From Hyphomicrobiales bacterium (GTDB lineage Bacteria > Pseudomonadota > Alphaproteobacteria > Rhizobiales > Rhizobiaceae), in the NCBI GenBank assembly GCA_900472675.1, contig UCJA01000004.1, forward strand, positions 310,532 through 374,531: a DNA stretch of 64,000 nucleotides. Reading direction: 5' to 3'. Below, in pieces: positions 40,385-49,951 of this stretch; position 1 is the first letter of the stretch, and every line of letters starts with the position of its first letter. The translations under genes were made by a program, and so were the position numbers. The notes under the pieces are model-generated. The model was given only the letters and a program-made list of their open reading frames with translations. It had not been told where the DNA came from and made no database searches.

Positions 40385-43264
40385 ATGTCCCTCATCCATG
40401 AAATCGACTACGGCACGCCCGCATCCCGCTCCGAGGCGCAGGTGACGCTGACCATCGACGGGCGCGACATCACGGTGCCGGAAGGCACGTCGATCATGCG
40501 GGCCTCGATGGAAGCCGGCATCCAGGTGCCGAAACTCTGCGCCACCGATATGGTCGACGCGTTCGGCTCCTGCCGCCTCTGTCTCGTGGAAATCGAGGGC
40601 CGCAACGGCACGCCCGCCTCCTGTACGACGCCGGTGATGCCCGGCATGGTCGTTCACACCCAGACCGGGCGGCTGAAGGATATCCGCCGCGGCGTGATGG
40701 AGCTCTATATCTCCGACCACCCGCTCGACTGTCTGACCTGCGCTGCCAATGGCGACTGCGAACTGCAGGACATGGCCGGTGCCGTCGGCCTGCGCGACGT
40801 GCGCTATGGCTACGAAGGCGACAACCATGTGCGCGCCCGCAATAGCGGCGAGGCCAATGCCCAGTGGATGCCGAAGGACGAGAGCAATCCCTACTTCACC
40901 TACGATCCTTCCAAATGCATCGTCTGTTCGCGCTGCGTGCGGGCCTGCGAAGAGGTGCAGGGCACGTTCGCGCTGACGATCGAGGGCCGCGGCTTCGACA
41001 GCCGGGTTTCGCCCGGCATGCACGAGCATTTCCTGGATTCCGAATGCGTCTCCTGCGGGGCCTGCGTGCAGGCCTGCCCGACCGCGACGCTCACCGAAAA
41101 GTCGGTGATCGCCATCGGCCAGCCGGAGCATTCGGCCGTCACCACCTGCGCCTATTGCGGCGTCGGCTGTTCGTTCAAGGCGGAAATGCGCGGCGAAGAG
41201 CTGGTGCGCATGGTGCCCTGGAAGGATGGGCAGGCCAACCGCGGCCATTCCTGCGTCAAGGGTCGGTTTGCCTATGGCTATGCCACCCACAAGGACCGCA
41301 TTCTCAACCCGATGATCCGCGAGAAGATTTCGGATCCTTGGCGGGAGGTGACCTGGGAAGAAGCTTATGCGCATGTGGCATCCGAGTTCCGGCGCATCCA
41401 ATACCAGTATGGCCGTGAATCGATCGGCGGCATCACCTCCTCGCGCTGCACGAACGAAGAGACCTATCTCGTCCAGAAGCTGATCCGCGCCGGCTTCGGC
41501 AACAACAACGTTGATACCTGCGCCCGCGTCTGCCATTCGCCAACCGGCTACGGCCTTGGCCAGGCGTTCGGCACCTCGGCCGGCACGCAGAACTTCGACA
41601 GCGTCGAGCATACGGACGTGGTGATCGTCATCGGCGCCAATCCGACGGACGGGCACCCGGTGTTCGGATCCCGTCTGAAGAAGCGTCTGCGCCAGGGCGC
41701 CAAGCTGATCGTCATCGATCCGCGCCGCATCGATCTGGTCAAGACGCCGCATGTGGAAGCCTCCTATCACCTGCCGCTGCAGCCGGGCACCAATGTCGCC
41801 GTGCTGACGGCGCTCGCCCATGTGATCGTCACGGAAGGCCTGTTCAACGAGGCCTTCATCCGCGAACGCTGCGACTGGTCCGAGTTCGAGGACTGGGCAT
41901 CCTTCGTTGCCGAAGAGCAGCACAGCCCTGAGGAAACGGAAAAGTTTACCGGCGTTCCGGCCGAGCTGGTACGCGGGGCTGCCCGGCTTTACGCCCGCGG
42001 CGGCAATGGCGCGATCTATTACGGTCTCGGCGTCACCGAGCACAGCCAGGGTTCGACCACCGTCATGGCGATCGCCAACCTTGCCATGGCGACCGGCAAT
42101 CTCGGTCGTCCGGGCGTCGGCGTGAACCCGCTGCGCGGCCAGAACAATGTGCAGGGCGCCTGCGACATGGGCTCCTTCCCGCACGAGCTGCCGGGCTATC
42201 GCCACATCTCGGACGATGCGACCCGCGACGTGTTTGAAAAGATCTGGGGTGTGACGCTGAACAGCGAGCCGGGCCTGCGCATTCCCAACATGCTGGATGC
42301 AGCTGTCGAAGGCACGTTCAAGGGCATCTACATCCAGGGCGAGGACATCCTCCAGTCCGATCCGGACACCAAGCATGTGTCGGCCGGTCTCGAAGCCATG
42401 GAGTGCGTGGTCGTCCACGATCTCTTCCTCAACGAGACGGCCAACTATGCGCATGTCTTCCTGCCGGGCTCCACCTTCCTCGAAAAGGATGGGACCTTCA
42501 CCAATGCGGAACGGCGCATCAACCGCGTTCGCAAGGTGATGAGCCCGAAGAACGGCTATGCGGACTGGGAGGTGACCCAGAAGCTAGCCCAGGCGATGGG
42601 CCTCAACTGGACCTATACGCATCCCTCGCAGATCATGGACGAGATCGCCTCGACGACGCCAAGCTTTGCCGGCGTCTCCTACGACTATCTGGAAAAAATG
42701 GGTTCGGTGCAGTGGCCCTGCAACGAGAAGTTCCCGGTCGGTTCGCCGATCATGCATGTGGACGGTTTCGTGCGCGGTCGCGGCAAGTTCATCCGCACCG
42801 AATATGTGGCAACCGACGAGCGGACAGGCCCCCGCTTCCCGCTGCTTCTGACGACGGGGCGCATCCTCTCCCAGTACAATGTCGGCGCGCAGACGCGGCG
42901 GACGGAGAACGTGACCTGGCATGCGGAGGACCGGCTGGAGATCCATCCACACGATGCCGAACAGCGCGGCATCAAGGAGGGCGACTGGATCAAGCTTGCC
43001 AGCCGTTCCGGCGATACATCGCTGCGGGCGCTGATTACCGACCGCGTGGCGCCGGGCGTGGTCTATACAACCTTCCATCATCCGGATACGCAGGCGAACG
43101 TGATCACCACGGACTTTTCCGACTGGGCGACGAATTGTCCCGAATACAAGGTGACGGCGGTGCAGGTTTCCCCTTCCAACGGGCCAACGGAATGGCAGGA
43201 AGACTATTCGGAGCTTTCCCGTCGTTCCCGCCGTATCGCAGGCAAGCTGGAGGCTGCAGAATAA
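40385..43264 (+). CDS. fdsA: NAD-dependent formate dehydrogenase alpha (molybdenum) subunit
   Basis: The catalytic subunit (959 residues) that oxidises formate to CO2. Iron-sulfur ligands come first: a NuoG-like [2Fe-2S] set (KLCATDMVDAFGSCRLCLVE, residues about 50-68), HPLDCLTCAANGDCELQDM, then two [4Fe-4S] ferredoxin sets (CIVCSRCVRACEE and CVSCGACVQACPTA), and another cluster at CAYCGVGCSFKAEM. The bis-MGD domain follows; the molybdenum-ligand cysteine with its catalytic histidine is in RVCHSPTGYG (about residue 383). ATG at 40385 follows a GGAG site. The C-terminal MoPterin domain is intact. Confidence 0.97.
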   Translation: MSLIHEIDYGTPASRSEAQVTLTIDGRDITVPEGTSIMRASMEAGIQVPKLCATDMVDAFGSCRLCLVEIEGRNGTPASCTTPVMPGMVVHTQTGRLKDIRRGVMELYISDHPLDCLTCAANGDCELQDMAGAVGLRDVRYGYEGDNHVRARNSGEANAQWMPKDESNPYFTYDPSKCIVCSRCVRACEEVQGTFALTIEGRGFDSRVSPGMHEHFLDSECVSCGACVQACPTATLTEKSVIAIGQPEHSAVTTCAYCGVGCSFKAEMRGEELVRMVPWKDGQANRGHSCVKGRFAYGYATHKDRILNPMIREKISDPWREVTWEEAYAHVASEFRRIQYQYGRESIGGITSSRCTNEETYLVQKLIRAGFGNNNVDTCARVCHSPTGYGLGQAFGTSAGTQNFDSVEHTDVVIVIGANPTDGHPVFGSRLKKRLRQGAKLIVIDPRRIDLVKTPHVEASYHLPLQPGTNVAVLTALAHVIVTEGLFNEAFIRERCDWSEFEDWASFVAEEQHSPEETEKFTGVPAELVRGAARLYARGGNGAIYYGLGVTEHSQGSTTVMAIANLAMATGNLGRPGVGVNPLRGQNNVQGACDMGSFPHELPGYRHISDDATRDVFEKIWGVTLNSEPGLRIPNMLDAAVEGTFKGIYIQGEDILQSDPDTKHVSAGLEAMECVVVHDLFLNETANYAHVFLPGSTFLEKDGTFTNAERRINRVRKVMSPKNGYADWEVTQKLAQAMGLNWTYTHPSQIMDEIASTTPSFAGVSYDYLEKMGSVQWPCNEKFPVGSPIMHVDGFVRGRGKFIRTEYVATDERTGPRFPLLLTTGRILSQYNVGAQTRRTENVTWHAEDRLEIHPHDAEQRGIKEGDWIKLASRSGDTSLRALITDRVAPGVVYTTFHHPDTQANVITTDFSDWATNCPEYKVTAVQVSPSNGPTEWQEDYSELSRRSRRIAGKLEAAE

Positions 43265-43268
43265 TCGC

Positions 43269-44096
43269 ATGAACGCATCGAAGACCACCGTCACGGTTCC
43301 CGAGATCGCCCGCCGCAACGGCGTCATCCGGGAGGGCTCGCGGGTCGTTCCGGAAGAAGTGCCGATCGCCTTTTCCTATGGCGGGTCCACCCAGGCAGTG
43401 ATGATGGGGACGCCCGGCGATCTTGAGGATTTTGCCGTGGGGTTCAGCCTGACTGAAGGCATCATCACGTCGATGGCCGAGATCGAAGAGATCACCGTGG
43501 TGGACGAGGGGCGTGGCCTCGACGTTCAGGTGCGGCTTGCGGAAGACAAAGAAGACGCCCTGCGTCTGCGCCGTCGCCACATGGCAGGCCCGGTCGGCTG
43601 CGGACTTTGCGGCATCGAGTCGATCGAGCAGGCGGTCCGCGTGGTGCCGGATGTGTCGGCGGTGTCGTTGCGGCTGAGCCCCGGCGATATTACCCGGGCG
43701 GTCGAGGCGCTGAACGGCGCGCAGCCGCTGCATGCACAGACGCGGGCGGTGCATGGTGCCGGCTTCTTTGTTCCAGGGACCGGGCTGATTGCCGTGCGCG
43801 AGGATGTTGGGCGCCACAATGCGCTGGACAAGCTTGCCGGTGCGGTGATCCGGCAGAACCGCCTTGGACGCGACGGTGTGGTCGTCGTGACCAGCCGCAT
43901 TTCGGTGGAGATGGTGCAGAAGACCGCCATTCTCGGTGCCTGCGTGCTCATCGCCATTTCCGCCCCGACGGCGCTTGCCATCCGCACGGCGGAAGAGGCG
44001 GGCATGACGCTGATCGCGCTGACGCGGGGCGAGGATTTCGAGATTTTCACGCGGAGCGACCGCATCGAACTTGGAGTTGCCGCCCATGTCGCCTGA
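43269..44096 (+). CDS. fdhD: formate dehydrogenase accessory sulfurtransferase FdhD/FdsC
   Basis: A 275-residue FdhD-family protein that inserts a sulfur ligand into the molybdenum cofactor of formate dehydrogenase. The conserved cysteine loop is MAGPVGCGLCGIESIEQA; the early segment EVPIAFSYGGSTQAVMMGTP and AVREDVGRHNALDKLAGAVI are family hallmarks. It starts 4 bases after fdsA and its end overlaps fdsD by 11 bases, so the genes are co-expressed. In Rhodobacter the equivalent gene is called fdsC. Confidence 0.95.
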   Translation: MNASKTTVTVPEIARRNGVIREGSRVVPEEVPIAFSYGGSTQAVMMGTPGDLEDFAVGFSLTEGIITSMAEIEEITVVDEGRGLDVQVRLAEDKEDALRLRRRHMAGPVGCGLCGIESIEQAVRVVPDVSAVSLRLSPGDITRAVEALNGAQPLHAQTRAVHGAGFFVPGTGLIAVREDVGRHNALDKLAGAVIRQNRLGRDGVVVVTSRISVEMVQKTAILGACVLIAISAPTALAIRTAEEAGMTLIALTRGEDFEIFTRSDRIELGVAAHVA

Positions 44097-44475
44097 TGCT
44101 CAACACGATCTCGCAAGCCATGGGGATGCCGATCACGGCGACCTGGTGATGCGCAAGCTGGTCCGCATGGCGAACCAGATCGCCACCTTCTTCCTGTCGC
44201 AGCCGGAAGACATCCGGGCCGAAGGAGTGGCCACGCACATCAACAAGTTCTGGGAGCCGCGCATGCGCCGGCACCTGTTCGAACACCTGGAAAGCGGCGG
44301 CGAGGGGTTGCTGCCGCTGGTGGTCGAGGCTGCCACGCTGATCCGCCGTCCGGAGGCTAAGGTCGGAACCGGCGTGGGTGTGGGAGAGGATGCGCGCGAG
44401 GGCGGCCCAGGAGGCCAGGGTCCGGCGGCAGGGGAATCGCTGTCCGAGCCGAGCATTCCGGAGAGCAGAGTTTAG
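44086..44475 (+). CDS. fdsD: formate dehydrogenase delta subunit
   Basis: A 129-residue FdsD-like protein. The recognisable part is KLVRMANQIATFFLSQPEDI, then HINKFWEPRMRRHLFEH, typical of the small delta subunit needed for assembly or stability of soluble formate dehydrogenase. A disordered Gly/Glu-rich tail follows. It starts inside the end of fdhD. The transporter gene starts 57 bases later. Confidence 0.9.
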   Translation: MSPDAQHDLASHGDADHGDLVMRKLVRMANQIATFFLSQPEDIRAEGVATHINKFWEPRMRRHLFEHLESGGEGLLPLVVEAATLIRRPEAKVGTGVGVGEDAREGGPGGQGPAAGESLSEPSIPESRV

Positions 44476-44532
44476 AGTGCGTCGGCCCTTTGAGGCCGGC
44501 CATTTACAGGGTCATGATCAGGGAGGACTTTT

Positions 44533-46188
44533 ATGGCAGTTGCAGGAACATCAGGCGCACGACCGGCGGATGTCGGGATATTGGACCGCGAACGGATTAT
44601 CGCCAAGCCCGGCTTCAACCGCTGGCTGGTGCCGCCGGCCGCGCTGGCCATTCATCTTTGCATCGGCATGGCTTACGGTTTCAGCGTGTTCTGGCTGCCG
44701 CTCACGAAAGCGCTGACAGGCCCGGCTGATCCTTCCTGCGCCAGCCTGACGCTTGCGTCGGCGCTGTTTACCACAAGCTGCAACTGGCGCGTGGCGGACC
44801 TCGGCTGGATCTACACGCTGTTCTTCGTGCTTCTGGGCTGCTCGGCTGCCATCTGGGGCGGCTGGCTGGAGCGGGTCGGACCGCGCAAGGCGGCCTTCGT
44901 TGCGGCCTGCTGCTGGAGCGGCGGCATTCTGGTCGCAGCACTCGGCGTGATATCGCACCAGCTGTGGCTGATGTGGGTCGGCGCCGGCGTGATCGGCGGG
45001 ATCGGCCTTGGTCTCGGCTACATCTCTCCGGTTTCGACGCTGATCAAGTGGTTTCCTGACCGTCGCGGCATGGCGACCGGCATGGCAATCATGGGCTTCG
45101 GCGGTGGCGCGATGATCGGTGCTCCGCTTGCCAATCTTTTGATGAACACCTTCAAGACCGACACGTCCGTCGGCGTCTGGCAGACCTTCGTCACCATGGC
45201 GCTGATCTACTTCTGCTTCATGATGGGCGGCGCCTTCGGCTATCGCATTCCGCCGGCCGGCTGGCGGCCAGAGGGCTGGACGGCACCGGCTTCCAAGAGC
45301 ACGATGATCACCACCCGGCACGTCCACCTGCGCGATGCGCACAAGACGCCGCAGTTCTGGCTGATCTGGGCCGTGCTCTGCCTCAACGTGTCTGCCGGTA
45401 TCGGCGTGATCGGCATGGCCTCGCCCATGCTGCAGGAGATTTTCGCAGGCTCGCTGATCGGCATGCCCGGCGTTGCCTTCGCCCAGCTCGACGCGGGCCA
45501 GAAGGCGCAGATTGCAGCAATTGCCGCCGGCTTTACTGGCCTGATCTCGCTGTTCAACATTGGCGGACGCTTCTTCTGGGCGTCGCTTTCCGACAAGATC
45601 GGCCGCAAGAACACCTATTACTGCTTCTTCCTGATCGGCATCGTGCTCTACGCGCTCGCGCCCACGCTTGCCGACATGGGCAGCAAGGCGCTGTTCGTGC
45701 TCGCCTTCGGCGTCATCCTGTCGATGTATGGCGGCGGGTTTGCGACGATCCCCGCCTATCTCGCCGACATTTTCGGAACGCAGTTTGTGGGCGCCATCCA
45801 CGGACGGTTGCTGACCGCCTGGGCAACGGCGGGCATCGTCGGACCGGTTGTGGTCAACTACATCCGCGAGGCGCAGATCGCAGCGGGCGTGGCACCCGGA
45901 CCGAGCCTTTACACCGGCACGATGTACATCCTCGCCGGCATGCTGGTTCTTGGTCTCATCGCCAATTCGTTGGTGAGGCCGCTTGCCGACAAATGGTTCA
46001 TGTCGGATGCCGAGGTCGCCTCGCTGCAGGCGAAGACCGCGGCCGCGAATGCGGGCCCGAGCGGCTCTTTCGGGATCGGCAAGGGTGGCTTCGACGCCAA
46101 GGCAGCACTTGCCTGGGCCGTCGTCGGCATTCCGCTTCTGTGGGGTGTGTGGGTGACGCTGAAGAGCAGCCTGGTGCTGTTCGGCTGA
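44533..46188 (+). CDS. MFS transporter, oxalate/formate antiporter family
   Basis: A 551-residue inner-membrane transporter with about 12 main helices plus one more at the C-terminus. OFA-family features include KWFPDRRGMATGMAIMGFGG and GRFFWASLSDKIGRKNTYYC. It is about 120 residues longer than OxlT-type members; the extra C-terminal part (about residues 505-551) ends in a hydrophobic helix, LAWAVVGIPLLWGVWVTLKS, which resembles the separate small subunit found beside related transporters. Its place 57 bases after fdsD suggests formate or a formate-yielding compound such as oxalate as substrate. A strong terminator follows. Confidence 0.88.
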   Translation: MAVAGTSGARPADVGILDRERIIAKPGFNRWLVPPAALAIHLCIGMAYGFSVFWLPLTKALTGPADPSCASLTLASALFTTSCNWRVADLGWIYTLFFVLLGCSAAIWGGWLERVGPRKAAFVAACCWSGGILVAALGVISHQLWLMWVGAGVIGGIGLGLGYISPVSTLIKWFPDRRGMATGMAIMGFGGGAMIGAPLANLLMNTFKTDTSVGVWQTFVTMALIYFCFMMGGAFGYRIPPAGWRPEGWTAPASKSTMITTRHVHLRDAHKTPQFWLIWAVLCLNVSAGIGVIGMASPMLQEIFAGSLIGMPGVAFAQLDAGQKAQIAAIAAGFTGLISLFNIGGRFFWASLSDKIGRKNTYYCFFLIGIVLYALAPTLADMGSKALFVLAFGVILSMYGGGFATIPAYLADIFGTQFVGAIHGRLLTAWATAGIVGPVVVNYIREAQIAAGVAPGPSLYTGTMYILAGMLVLGLIANSLVRPLADKWFMSDAEVASLQAKTAAANAGPSGSFGIGKGGFDAKAALAWAVVGIPLLWGVWVTLKSSLVLFG

Positions 46189-46198
46189 GAAACATGAG

Positions 46199-46230
46199 GG
46201 GGAGGATGGGTGACCATCCTCCCCTTTTTT
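46199..46230 (+). terminator. rho-independent terminator after the OFA transporter
   Basis: A perfect 11-bp stem, GGGGAGGATGG with CCATCCTCCCC around the loop GTGA, is followed by TTTTTT. It marks the end of the fds-transporter unit, 10 bases after the stop codon. Confidence 0.95.
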
Positions 46231-46381
46231 ACGGCGGCTAAACACGGCATGGATAAAAACGGAGGCGGCTCCGATTGACGCCGGCACGGTTTGCGCTAGC
46301 TTCTCCATCAGCGCGATGCCGGCTGCAACTCGATGCCCCCATCCCGCAAACCTCTTCTTCTTTTCGATGATGGAGTCTTCC

Positions 46382-47431
46382 ATGCGTTATAACCAACTGG
46401 GCAACACAGGCCTGTTCGTGTCCGAGATCTGCCTTGGCACCATGACCTTCGGCGAGGCAAGCGGGGCTGGCCAATGGGGCCAGATCGCCGGCGTCGACCA
46501 GGCGGCAGCGGACGCGATCGTTGAGCGTTCGCTCGGTGCCGGGGTCAATTTCTTCGACACGGCAAATGTCTATTCCTTCGGCAATTCGGAACGCATCCTC
46601 GGCCAGGCGATCCGCAACGTCGGCGTGCCGCGCAAGGACGTGGTCATTGCCACCAAGTTCTTCGGCCAGATGAGCGACAAGCCGAACGACCGGGGCGCCT
46701 CGCGCGGCCATATCATGGACAGCGTCGAGCAGAGCCTCGAGCGCATGCAGATGGACCACATCGATCTCCTGCAGATCCACGGCACCGATACGGTGACGCC
46801 GCTGGACGAGACGCTGAGGGCGCTCGACGATCTCGTGTCCCGCGGGCTCGTGCGCTACATCGGGCTTTCCAACTGGGCCGCTTGGCGGATGGCAAAGGCG
46901 CTCGGCATTTCGGAGCGCAAGGGCTATGCCCGGTTCGAGACGGTGCAGGCCTACTACTCGATCGCCGGACGCGACCTGGAGCGCGAGATCGTCCCCTTGA
47001 TGCAGGAGGAGAAGCTCGGTCTGATGGTCTGGTCGCCGCTTGCTGGCGGTCTGCTCTCGGGCAAATACGGCCCCGGAGCACCGGGCAATGGCGAAGGACG
47101 CCGTGCGAACTTCGATTTCCCGCCGGTCGACACGGATCGTGCCTGGGCCTGCGTTGCGGCCATGCGCGAGGTGGGTGCCAAGCATGATGCAAGCGTTGCC
47201 GAGGTTGCGCTTGCCTTTATCCTAGCGAAGCCCTTCGTCACCAGCGTCATCATCGGCGCCAAGCGGATCGAGCAACTGGATGAAAACCTAAAGGCCGTCA
47301 AGCTGAAGCTCGATGCCGATGACATGGCAAAGCTCGACGAAGTCAGCGCGCTCAGCCCGGAATATCCGGGCTGGATGCTGACCCGTCAGGGGGCAGGGCG
47401 TCGTCCCAATCCGTTCGAGCCCAAGGACTGA
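46382..47431 (+). CDS. aldo/keto reductase
   Basis: A 349-residue NADPH-dependent oxidoreductase of the aldo/keto reductase superfamily (YajO/Tas-like). Catalytic residues are Asp and Tyr in NFFDTANVYSFGNSE (near residue 60) and Lys in VVIATKFFGQ; the histidine is in LLQIHGTDT. The cofactor-binding end includes FVTSVIIGAKRIEQLDENLKA. ATG at 46382 follows TGGAG by six bases. The substrate is unknown. It stands alone, convergent with the chemoreceptor gene. Confidence 0.92.
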   Translation: MRYNQLGNTGLFVSEICLGTMTFGEASGAGQWGQIAGVDQAAADAIVERSLGAGVNFFDTANVYSFGNSERILGQAIRNVGVPRKDVVIATKFFGQMSDKPNDRGASRGHIMDSVEQSLERMQMDHIDLLQIHGTDTVTPLDETLRALDDLVSRGLVRYIGLSNWAAWRMAKALGISERKGYARFETVQAYYSIAGRDLEREIVPLMQEEKLGLMVWSPLAGGLLSGKYGPGAPGNGEGRRANFDFPPVDTDRAWACVAAMREVGAKHDASVAEVALAFILAKPFVTSVIIGAKRIEQLDENLKAVKLKLDADDMAKLDEVSALSPEYPGWMLTRQGAGRRPNPFEPKD

Positions 47432-47440
47432 CCCGCAAAG

Positions 47441-47474
47441 GCCTCAGCCTCTCTCTGATAGGCTGAGGCTTCCA
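47441..47474. terminator. hairpin between the aldo/keto reductase and chemoreceptor genes
   Basis: A 10-bp stem, GCCTCAGCCT with AGGCTGAGGC, starts 9 bases after the aldo/keto reductase stop. A second, weaker hairpin (GAGGCGAGG with CCTCGTCTC) follows to about 47504. The two convergent genes probably share them. U-tracts are poor. Confidence 0.5.
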
Positions 47475-47511
47475 AGGGAGGCGAGGGTCGTCCTATCCTC
47501 GTCTCTTTGGA

Positions 47512-49269
47512 TTAGAAGTCTTCCCAGCCGACGGCCTTTGCCTGGAGGTTTCCGTGCACGCGGCGCAGCGTCGAGACGGCAGGCTTCTCATCCCTGACGG
47601 GAGCAGGTGCGGCGCGGGTCTCGGCGAAGCTGTTGCCAATGTCAAAGCGGGTCAGCAACTGGCGCAGGCTTTCCGCCTCATGCGCCAGCGAGTGGCTGGC
47701 GGCCGTGGTTTCCTCGACCATGGCTGCATTCTTCTGGGTCGCCTGGTCCATCTGGTTGACGGCCTGGCTGATTTCCCGAAGGCTGCCGGACTGTTCGCGC
47801 GACGCGTCCACGATGGCCGTGATATTGTCGTGGATGCTGCCCACCTGGGAAAGGATGGCCTTCAGCGATTCGCCGGTCCGTCCCACCAGGCTCACCCCGC
47901 CGGCCACCTGCTGGCTGGAGGTGTTGATCAGTGTCTTGATTTCCTTGGCGGCGGTCGCGGAGCGCTGCGCCAGTTCGCGCACTTCCTGCGCCACGACCGC
48001 AAAACCCTTGCCTGCTTCGCCCGCGCGGGCGGCTTCGACCCCGGCGTTGAGCGCCAGCAGGTTGGTCTGGAAGGCGATTTCGTCGATCACACCGATGATG
48101 TTGGTGATCTCGCGAGACGACTGGGCAATCTGGTCCATGGCGCTGATAGCGTCCCGCACCACCAGGCCCGATTGTTCGGCGCCCTGCCGGGTATCGTTGA
48201 CCAGACGCCCGGCTTCTTCCGCACGCTTGCTCGAATCGCTGACGGTGCGGGTCACCTCTTCCAGAGCCGCCGCGGCTTCTTCCAGCGATGCAGCCTGTTG
48301 TTCAGTGCGCTTGGCGAACTCTCCGGATGCGTCACGCACCTCCATGGAAGCGGCGGCGATGCCGTTGGCGTTCTGGGAGACGACCTGCATGGCATCGCGC
48401 AGCTTGGCGCCGACGGCGTTGAAATCGCGACGGGTTGTCTCCATGCTCGGCACGAAGGGCGTATCCAGCGACAGGCAAAGCTTGCCATCGGAGAGATCAC
48501 GCAGGCCTGCGCCGAGCATGCCGATGGCGCTCATGCGCGGCGTGACGTCGGTGGCAAACTTGACGATCTTGACCACGGCGCCGCTCAGATCGCGAATGGG
48601 GTTGTAGGCCGCCTGGATCCAGATCTCGCGCCCGCCTTTTCCGTAGCGCACGAATTCGTCGGCGATGAACTCGCCCCGGGACAGCTTTTCCCAAAATACC
48701 GTGTAGTCCTTCGATGCTGCATAATCCCGGTTGCAGAACATCCGGTGATGCTTTCCCCTGATCTCCGCCAGCTCGTAACCCAGGCCCTGGCAGAAGTTCT
48801 CGTTGGCGTCGAGGATGATACCGTCCGGGGTGAACTCGATGACGGCCTGGGATCGGCTGATGGCTGCGAGCTTGGCGGCATCTTCTGCAGCGACCAGCTT
48901 CTTGGCGGTAATGTCGGTGGCAATCTTCACGACCTTGTAAGGCTTGCCGCCCCGGGTGACCGGATTGTAGGTCGCCTCGATCCAGATGTCCTTGCCGCTC
49001 TTGGTGATGCGGCGATATTCGCCCGCATCGAATTTGCCTGCGCCAAGATTGCTCCAGAACCTGCGGTATTCTTCGGAGGCTGCATAGACCGGATCGCAGA
49101 AAATGCGGTGATGCTGGCCCTTCAGCTCCGACAACGTGTAGCCTACGGCCTGGCACAGGTTTTCGTTCGCATCCAGAATGATCCCGGTCAGGTCGAACTC
49201 GATCATTGCCTGCGATCGCGAAATCGCGTCGACGATATGTGCGGCATTCGACCGGTATAGCCCCAGCAT
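47512..49269 (-). CDS. soluble methyl-accepting chemotaxis protein with two PAS domains
   Basis: A 585-residue chemoreceptor with no membrane helix. Two PAS domains (about residues 10-120 and 130-240) each begin ISRSQA(M/V)IEF and share the marker H-H-R-(I/M)-F-C before an FW pair. A HAMP-like linker ([18 protein letters not shown]) follows, then the signalling domain with the conserved tip [20 protein letters not shown]. The C-terminus GWEDF fits the xWxxF tether for CheR/CheB. The layout resembles AerC-type cytoplasmic energy-taxis receptors that bind FAD. ATG at 49269 follows GGAAGGA. Confidence 0.92.
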   Translation of the reverse strand: MLGLYRSNAAHIVDAISRSQAMIEFDLTGIILDANENLCQAVGYTLSELKGQHHRIFCDPVYAASEEYRRFWSNLGAGKFDAGEYRRITKSGKDIWIEATYNPVTRGGKPYKVVKIATDITAKKLVAAEDAAKLAAISRSQAVIEFTPDGIILDANENFCQGLGYELAEIRGKHHRMFCNRDYAASKDYTVFWEKLSRGEFIADEFVRYGKGGREIWIQAAYNPIRDLSGAVVKIVKFATDVTPRMSAIGMLGAGLRDLSDGKLCLSLDTPFVPSMETTRRDFNAVGAKLRDAMQVVSQNANGIAAASMEVRDASGEFAKRTEQQAASLEEAAAALEEVTRTVSDSSKRAEEAGRLVNDTRQGAEQSGLVVRDAISAMDQIAQSSREITNIIGVIDEIAFQTNLLALNAGVEAARAGEAGKGFAVVAQEVRELAQRSATAAKEIKTLINTSSQQVAGGVSLVGRTGESLKAILSQVGSIHDNITAIVDASREQSGSLREISQAVNQMDQATQKNAAMVEETTAASHSLAHEAESLRQLLTRFDIGNSFAETRAAPAPVRDEKPAVSTLRRVHGNLQAKAVGWEDF

Positions 49270-49388
49270 TGCATGTCCTTCCTGGGGGCTTCCCCCCACC
49301 CCGCCATCATTGGGACAGAAGCCGAGCGACTCGCGTCCGGGGTGTATTAGGACATTCAGAAATTAATGATGGATTGCAGGCTTCTCCA

Positions 49389-49408
49389 ATTTTTCATGGA
49401 TGAAAAAT
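49389..49408. promoter_or_regulatory. perfect palindrome upstream of the chemoreceptor gene
   Basis: Arms ATTTTTCAT and ATGAAAAAT are separated by GG, a 20-base perfect dyad, 120 bases upstream of the minus-strand receptor start (49269) and just beyond the cheW terminator. It may be an operator for the receptor gene. The rest of this 199-base gap shows nothing else notable. Confidence 0.35.
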
Positions 49409-49413
49409 CTCAT

Positions 49414-49439
49414 AAAAAAACCGCCCACGAGGGGCGGTC
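49414..49439 (-). terminator. rho-independent terminator after cheW
   Basis: Read on the minus strand, the stem ACCGCCC-CTCGT-GGGCGGT is followed by seven T. It lies 30 bases after the cheW stop and separates the mcp-cheW unit from the second receptor gene. Confidence 0.92.
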
Positions 49440-49468
49440 TTGTATCGGCCATCCGCTATCCGCAAGGA

Positions 49469-49951
49469 TCAGGCGGCGATATCTTCGATTTCGTTGCCCT
49501 TGAACATCTTGGCAAGGTTCAGGAAGCAGATCATGCCGTGTTCGTTGGCGATGATGCCTTCCGAGAAGGACTTGTCGAAGGATGCCGAGATTTCCGGCAC
49601 CGGCTGAACCTGGCTGGCGGGAATGGTCAGGATGTCGGAGACGCGGTCGACCAGCATGCCGATGACCATGTTGTGGACTTCCGCGACAACGATGGCGCTG
49701 CGTTCATTGGCGACTGTGCTCTTCATGCCGAGCTTGTAGGCCAGGTCGATGATCGGAATGACCGAGCCGCGCAGGTTCATCACGCCGATAACGTCTGCCG
49801 GAGCGTGCGGAATGGGCGTCGACGGTGCCCAGCCGCGGATTTCGCGAATGGTCGTCGTCTTGACGCAGAATTCCTGGTCGTGAAGGCGGAAGGCAATGAT
49901 TTCGAGCGTCTCATCGCCGTAGCTTTTGGAATTGATCGGTGTCGCTGCCAT
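49469..49951 (-). CDS. cheW: chemotaxis adaptor protein CheW
   Basis: A 160-residue CheW that links receptors to the CheA kinase. Family landmarks are LEIIAFRLHDQEFCVKTTTI, REIRGWAPSTPIPHAP, VIGVMNLRGSVIPIIDLAYK and VGMLVDRVSDIL-like segment IGMLVDRVSDILTI. Its ATG overlaps the stop of the upstream receptor gene by one base (TAATG), so receptor and adaptor are translationally coupled. This suggests a dedicated adaptor for the neighbouring soluble receptors, away from any main che operon, which is not in this window. Confidence 0.95.
   Translation of the reverse strand: MAATPINSKSYGDETLEIIAFRLHDQEFCVKTTTIREIRGWAPSTPIPHAPADVIGVMNLRGSVIPIIDLAYKLGMKSTVANERSAIVVAEVHNMVIGMLVDRVSDILTIPASQVQPVPEISASFDKSFSEGIIANEHGMICFLNLAKMFKGNEIEDIAA

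Noticed and set aside
40352..42454. A 700-residue minus-strand frame across fdsA.
   Set aside because: It is antisense to a fully supported molybdenum enzyme gene and has no ribosome site or domain.
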